Shown here piece by piece: positions 6,485-8,956 of a stretch of 8,956 nucleotides of DNA (position 1 is its first letter; every line of letters begins with the position of its first letter). The notes under the pieces were generated by a model. It saw nothing but the letters and a program-made list of their open reading frames with translations. It had not been told where the DNA came from and did no database searches. The translations under genes were made by a program, and so were the position numbers. The stretch spans positions 1-8,956 of the forward strand of contig JAQTMA010000168.1 in the NCBI GenBank assembly GCA_028714615.1. Reading direction: 5' to 3'. The stretch comes from Anaerolineaceae bacterium (GTDB lineage Bacteria; Chloroflexota; Anaerolineae; Anaerolineales; Anaerolineaceae).

Positions 6485-7168
6485 TCAGCGCTCAATCCCA
6501 GTGATCCTGATCCCCGCTGATTGTACACCATACTGCTTGTTAAGACCAATCAGGATCGAGGTTAACCCTTCAATCACCACTGAGTTCTCTAAAGGTCCTG
6601 CATCCCATCCAGTCAATCCGGCTGCTTCCACCAGTTTAAGTACCTGGTAGCGCGCCACTTTGGTTGTCCCGCACACCAACACATCACACTCGATCGGCTC
6701 ATCATTGAGCAGCTTTTCATAGGAGATGTTTTGGAAAGCCGCCGAAACCTGCACCTGGTCACCTAATATCCGCTGCGCTTCTTGGGCTGCGCTACCTGCC
6801 GGCGGCATTTGTACCCGGGTGATCCTGGGAGGCACCAGTGGTACGGTAACGTCAACCAGGATTTTCCCCTGCAATTCGGGGATAAGGCTAACCAACGTAT
6901 CCCGATGAGCAGCAAAGGGAACGGTCATCACCACGAGCTGAGCTTCGTGCGCTGCCTGGGAATTCGTCATTCCCTGCAGGCAAGATGAATCAACCAAAAG
7001 GGACTTTATTTCGGCCACTGCCGATTGCGCCCTTTCTAATAGCCGCGAGCCGATAATCACCTGGTATCCTGCTTTTGCCCAACGGTAAGCCAGACCTTTC
7101 CCCTCTTTTCCGGTGCCACCCACAATCGCAATTGTATGGATTTGTGCAGAATTCTCTTGATCGGTCAT
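6485..7168 (-). CDS. fno: NADPH-dependent F420 reductase (F420H2:NADP+ oxidoreductase)
   Basis: 227 residues, typical for archaeal and bacterial Fno/Npdg. It moves hydride between NADPH and F420, here most likely making F420H2 for F420-dependent enzymes. The N-terminal Rossmann segment IAIVGGTGKEGKGLA (13-27) holds the dinucleotide-binding glycines, and G40-S41-R42 after the second strand is the usual recognition site for the NADP 2'-phosphate. Further family features are VVMTVPFAAHRDTL, the D-V-T-V-P-L segment, SAAFQNISYEKL in place of the usual AFHTIPA, the CGTT turn and AGPLENSVVIEGLT near the C-terminus. ATG 7168 is chosen because GAGGAG lies three bases upstream; the frame stays open to 7216 but that part overlaps the amidohydrolase. 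The gene begins 17 bp after the amidohydrolase stop, so the two are surely cotranscribed. Confidence 0.93.
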   Translation of the reverse strand: MTDQENSAQIHTIAIVGGTGKEGKGLAYRWAKAGYQVIIGSRLLERAQSAVAEIKSLLVDSSCLQGMTNSQAAHEAQLVVMTVPFAAHRDTLVSLIPELQGKILVDVTVPLVPPRITRVQMPPAGSAAQEAQRILGDQVQVSAAFQNISYEKLLNDEPIECDVLVCGTTKVARYQVLKLVEAAGLTGWDAGPLENSVVIEGLTSILIGLNKQYGVQSAGIRITGIER

Positions 7169-7171
7169 ATT

Positions 7172-7177
7172 CTCCTC
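7172..7177 (-). promoter_or_regulatory. Ribosome binding site of fno
   Basis: GAGGAG on the minus strand lies three bases before ATG 7168. It fixes the fno start, because the in-frame codon at 7216 lies inside the amidohydrolase gene and would add 16 residues ahead of the normal Rossmann-fold N-terminus. Confidence 0.75.
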
Positions 7178-7185
7178 TAGTGGGG

Positions 7186-8535
7186 TTAAGATAATTGATT
7201 CTGATACCTGCGCCACACCTGTGGCGCTAATTCCATAGCACGATGGCTAATCTCTTCTTCATCCAGGGTCAGTAGCTGGCGATGAGACATCAATAGCTTT
7301 CCGGCAACCATCGTGGTAGTCACCAGGCTCTCGTCAAATCCGAAAAGGATGTGCCATGGTAGGTTTTCCGGGGTGATCGGTGTAAATGGATGGTAATCAA
7401 CGAAGATCAAGTCCGCTGCCGCACCCGGAACGATCACCCCGAGAGGAGCGCCGGGGAAGAGCTGGCTGGCCAGGGCAGCATTGTTGTACACCGCAATTTG
7501 GACGAGATCCATGCCGTTCATCCGTCGTGGATCACGGTTCCACAACTTGTGCGCCAGGTATGCAGTTTTCCATTCCAGCCACATCGCATTCGAAAAACCA
7601 TCATTGCCCATGCATACTTTAATGCCCGCCCGTAGAAAACTTTCGATGTCAGAAAGTCCAACCGCGTTATTCATATTTGACCGCGGTTGGTGTGTGACCC
7701 AAGTACCCGTTTCTGCCAGGAGGGAAATTTCTCGGCTATCGATGGAAACGGCATGCACAGCGATTGAATTCGGACCGAGGATTTGATGCTGGTTGAGCCG
7801 GTCGACAACACGCATCCCGCTCTTCTCAATCGCATCGTACTCGTCCGAGATATGCTCTGCAACGTGAATGTGGAAACCCGCTCCCTCTGGAGCTGCTTCA
7901 CGACACGCCTCTAATGTCTGGTCGGTCACGGTCAGGCTGGCATGGATTCCGAATAATCCAGAAAGTCGCCCGTTCGCAGGCTGTTCTGAGCGGATCCGAT
8001 GGATAAAGCGGTAATTTTCCGAGATCGCAGCGCGCGAGCGAGCCTCTCCATACCGGTCTGTCACCTCGTAACACAGCGAAGCACGTAAGCCGGACTCGTC
8101 CACTGCATCTCCCAACACATCTAGGGAACCATCAATAAAATTCGGGCTGGCGTGATGGTCGACCAACGTGGTGGTTCCATGGTGGATAGCATCGATCAAA
8201 GAAACCAGTGCAGAGTAGCGTACTGTTTCCTGATCCAAGGATTGATCCAACGGCCACCACAACCGTGCAAGGATCTGCTGGAATCCATCTGGTGCTGTGC
8301 CTGGAATTGCCAAACCACGTGAGAACGCACTGTAAAAGTGGGTGTGAGCGCAAATGTTGCCCGGCATTACATACTGCCCTTCCGCATCAAGGCGTTCTTC
8401 CGCAGGGTGGGTGTTCATCAAGTCTGCTTCAGTGCCAACTTCTCGTATGATGCCTTCTTGAATTAATAGGGCGTGGTCCGTAAGGATCCGATTTGGCGTC
8501 TCCCAGGTGATCAATTTCGCATTCGTGATCAACAT
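7186..8535 (-). CDS. ssnA: SsnA-type amidohydrolase/aminohydrolase
   Basis: 449 residues, a metal-dependent TIM-barrel amidohydrolase of the cytosine/guanine deaminase and ATZ/TRZ branch. Metal and catalytic residues are all present: H64-T-H66 (AHTHFYS), H222/H224 with E227 (HIHVAEH), H261 and D312 (GNDG). The match to E. coli SsnA as I recall it is unusually detailed: HFYS..SRG, LWW.LD..LD, DHHASP..I.GSL, RSNMNN.VG, HI.FG and a C-terminal VWRR, which is why the symbol is offered. SsnA is encoded with YgfM and XdhD in enterobacteria and is associated with anaerobic purine breakdown; a hydrolytic deamination of a purine-like ring is the natural guess. ATG 8535 has GGGAGGG four bases upstream. 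It is the first gene of the minus-strand cluster, with a long leader and a 17-bp gap to fno. Confidence 0.88.
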   Translation of the reverse strand: MLITNAKLITWETPNRILTDHALLIQEGIIREVGTEADLMNTHPAEERLDAEGQYVMPGNICAHTHFYSAFSRGLAIPGTAPDGFQQILARLWWPLDQSLDQETVRYSALVSLIDAIHHGTTTLVDHHASPNFIDGSLDVLGDAVDESGLRASLCYEVTDRYGEARSRAAISENYRFIHRIRSEQPANGRLSGLFGIHASLTVTDQTLEACREAAPEGAGFHIHVAEHISDEYDAIEKSGMRVVDRLNQHQILGPNSIAVHAVSIDSREISLLAETGTWVTHQPRSNMNNAVGLSDIESFLRAGIKVCMGNDGFSNAMWLEWKTAYLAHKLWNRDPRRMNGMDLVQIAVYNNAALASQLFPGAPLGVIVPGAAADLIFVDYHPFTPITPENLPWHILFGFDESLVTTTMVAGKLLMSHRQLLTLDEEEISHRAMELAPQVWRRYQNQLS

Positions 8536-8539
8536 AGAT

Positions 8540-8546
8540 CCCTCCC
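8540..8546 (-). promoter_or_regulatory. Ribosome binding site of ssnA
   Basis: GGGAGGG on the minus strand, four bases before ATG 8535, a strong site that supports this start. Confidence 0.75.
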
Positions 8547-8576
8547 ATTAAATGCTTATACCCGCTATGCCAGTTA

Positions 8577-8588
8577 CCCGGTTGCGGG
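8577..8588 (-). other. Small hairpin in the ssnA leader
   Basis: CCCG/CGGG separated by four bases, about 31 bases upstream of the ssnA ribosome site. A competing pairing exists: CCCGC at the left of the hairpin can instead pair with GCGGG further toward the gene. There is no following T tract, so it does not look like a terminator. Confidence 0.3.
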
Positions 8589-8656
8589 AAGATAATTCGG
8601 TCGTAGAGTCGCTGTGCTCGGGTTGAGCGAAGTGGTCAGAGGTTGGATCGCCATAG

Positions 8657-8741
8657 GATCGGTGGACAAATGATGGCGGCACTTTTCGAAGGGCTCTCGG
8701 TCCCAACGCCGGTACAGATTTGCCTGTAACGACCACCGATC
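8657..8741 (-). ncRNA. Candidate structured leader RNA upstream of ssnA
   Basis: On the minus strand GATCGGTGG (8741-8733) and CCACCGATC (8665-8657) form a perfect 9-bp inverted repeat enclosing 67 bases. Inside are a 5-bp hairpin TACAG/CTGTA (8728-8713, six-base loop) and a second arm CGGC/GCCG (8711-8708 with 8680-8677) that contains a short GGG/CCC pairing (8704-8702 with 8693-8691). Together these give a three-way junction within the proposed 5' leader of the cluster. I do not recognise it as any riboswitch class I know. It could also be chance pairing or a DNA-level operator. No protein is supported here. Confidence 0.35.
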
Positions 8742-8751
8742 TGACTTCAAA

Positions 8752-8760
8752 ATTGTAGCA
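8752..8760 (-). promoter_or_regulatory. Candidate extended -10 promoter of the ssnA-to-xdhD-like cluster
   Basis: The minus strand reads TGCTACAAT: a TG one base before TACAAT, which matches five of six -10 positions, i.e. an extended -10 element. No good -35 lies 16-18 bases upstream, as is common for this promoter type. The start site would be near 8745, leaving a leader of about 210 bases before ssnA. Confidence 0.4.
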
Positions 8761-8768
8761 TAATATGC
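8758..8768. promoter_or_regulatory. Palindrome beside the cluster promoter, possible operator
   Basis: GCATA-A-TATGC is a perfect inverted repeat with one central base. It overlaps the TG of the extended -10 element, and lies between the two divergent promoters, so a bound regulator could block the minus-strand promoter. It is short and AT-rich, and may be chance. Confidence 0.25.
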
Positions 8769-8835
8769 GGTGATTAAAGCCTAGAATTCCCATTCATGCG
8801 AAGATCATCAGCTTTCTATTCACCTTAATATGCCT

Positions 8836-8841
8836 TATAAT
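8836..8841 (+). promoter_or_regulatory. Candidate promoter of the divergent gene
   Basis: A perfect TATAAT on the plus strand, 32 bases before the ATG at 8874. The best -35 at 17 bases spacing is TTTCTA (8813-8818), three of six. The start site would be near 8848, leaving a leader of about 26 bases that contains AGGAG at 8857-8861. Confidence 0.45.
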
Positions 8842-8873
8842 TGACCCGAAAACAACAGGAGAGCCCACTTAAC

Positions 8874-8956
8874 ATGACAGACGCACGCAATTCTGCTATC
8901 GAATATGCTCATCAAAACCAGGGAAGATTTCTTGAAGAATTAATAGAACTGATCTC
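8874..8956 (+). CDS. N-terminus of a probable M20-family peptidase (dipeptidase-like), cut by the window edge
   Basis: Only 27 complete codons are visible, starting MTDARNSAIEYAHQNQGRFL and continuing with an EELIELI helix. An initial helix of the form A..YA..N..RFLEEL.EL, usually followed by (R)IPSVS, is typical of M20/M25/M40 dipeptidases, but the diagnostic metal-binding motifs are beyond the window. AGGAG lies 12 bases before the ATG, a long but workable spacing. It is divergent from ssnA. The E. coli ssnA/xdhD neighbourhood also encodes an M20 protein (YgeY), so a functional link is possible, though a housekeeping dipeptidase is at least as likely. Confidence 0.5.
   Translation, partial: MTDARNSAIEYAHQNQGRFLEELIELI

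Noticed and set aside
7169..7216. Longer N-terminus for fno
   Set aside because: It overlaps the amidohydrolase and adds residues before the Rossmann strand; ATG 7168 has a strong ribosome site.
8691..8704. GGGACCGAGAGCCC (minus strand), resembling a conserved piece of the guanidine-I (ykkC) riboswitch
   Set aside because: The other conserved elements of that class are not found nearby, so the likeness is taken as chance.
8548..8793. 81-residue open frame on the minus strand in the divergent intergenic region
   Set aside because: It has no ribosome site or recognisable domain and would start upstream of the likely transcription start, so the region is better explained as promoter and leader.
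1..8956. tRNA, rRNA, CRISPR array, insertion sequence or phage attachment site
   Set aside because: I saw no cloverleaf-like sequence, no spaced repeats and no transposase or integrase coding sequence; almost all of the window is occupied by metabolic genes.

Overview
The window reads as one long, tightly packed minus-strand gene cluster (about positions 1-8535) with a divergent plus-strand gene starting at the right edge. The best guess for the host is a Chloroflexota bacterium, probably of the Anaerolineae type. This rests on the mix of standalone CofC, CofD and CofE, an archaeal-type NADPH:F420 reductase, an LLM-class oxidoreductase and a selenium-associated type of molybdenum hydroxylase, at moderate GC. 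It is an inference from gene content, not a measured placement.

Reading in the direction of transcription (right to left), the order is: an SsnA-type amidohydrolase (8535-7186); NADPH-dependent F420 reductase fno (7168-6485); F420-0:gamma-glutamyl ligase cofE (6414-5641); a 2H phosphoesterase of the 2'-5' RNA ligase type (5624-5085); 2-phospho-L-lactate transferase cofD (4982-4032); the guanylyltransferase cofC (4035-3394); an LLM-class, probably F420-dependent, oxidoreductase (3345-2347); a PaaI-like hotdog thioesterase (2350-1874); an FAD-binding subunit like YgfM (1877-1119); and the N-terminal 374 residues of a fused [2Fe-2S]/molybdopterin subunit like XdhD, which runs off the left edge. 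Four junctions are ATGA start/stop overlaps (cofD/cofC, LLM/thioesterase, thioesterase/FAD subunit, FAD subunit/XdhD-like).

The unusual point is the nesting. SsnA, YgfM-like and XdhD-like proteins form a known neighbourhood (ssnA-ygfM-xdhD of E. coli, linked to selenium-dependent molybdenum hydroxylases and anaerobic purine breakdown). Here a nearly complete F420 tail-assembly and F420-reduction set sits between ssnA and the hydroxylase genes. Three of the four non-FO steps or activities are present (CofC, CofD, CofE, plus Fno to make F420H2), and an F420-type oxidoreductase is fused into the same translationally coupled string as the hydroxylase. FO synthase is not in the window. A reasonable working model is a catabolic or detoxifying pathway for a nitrogen heterocycle in which deamination (SsnA) and hydroxylation (Mo enzyme) are combined with an F420H2-dependent reduction (LLM enzyme) and possibly a CoA-thioester step (thioesterase). 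The substrate is unknown.

The 338-bp divergent intergenic region (8536-8873) holds a candidate extended -10 promoter for the cluster, a small perfect palindrome beside it, a leader of about 210 nt with a 9-bp long-range inverted repeat enclosing two smaller hairpins (candidate structured RNA), and a perfect TATAAT for the plus-strand gene, whose first 27 residues look like an M20-family peptidase. I saw no tRNA, rRNA, CRISPR array, insertion sequence or convincing terminator.
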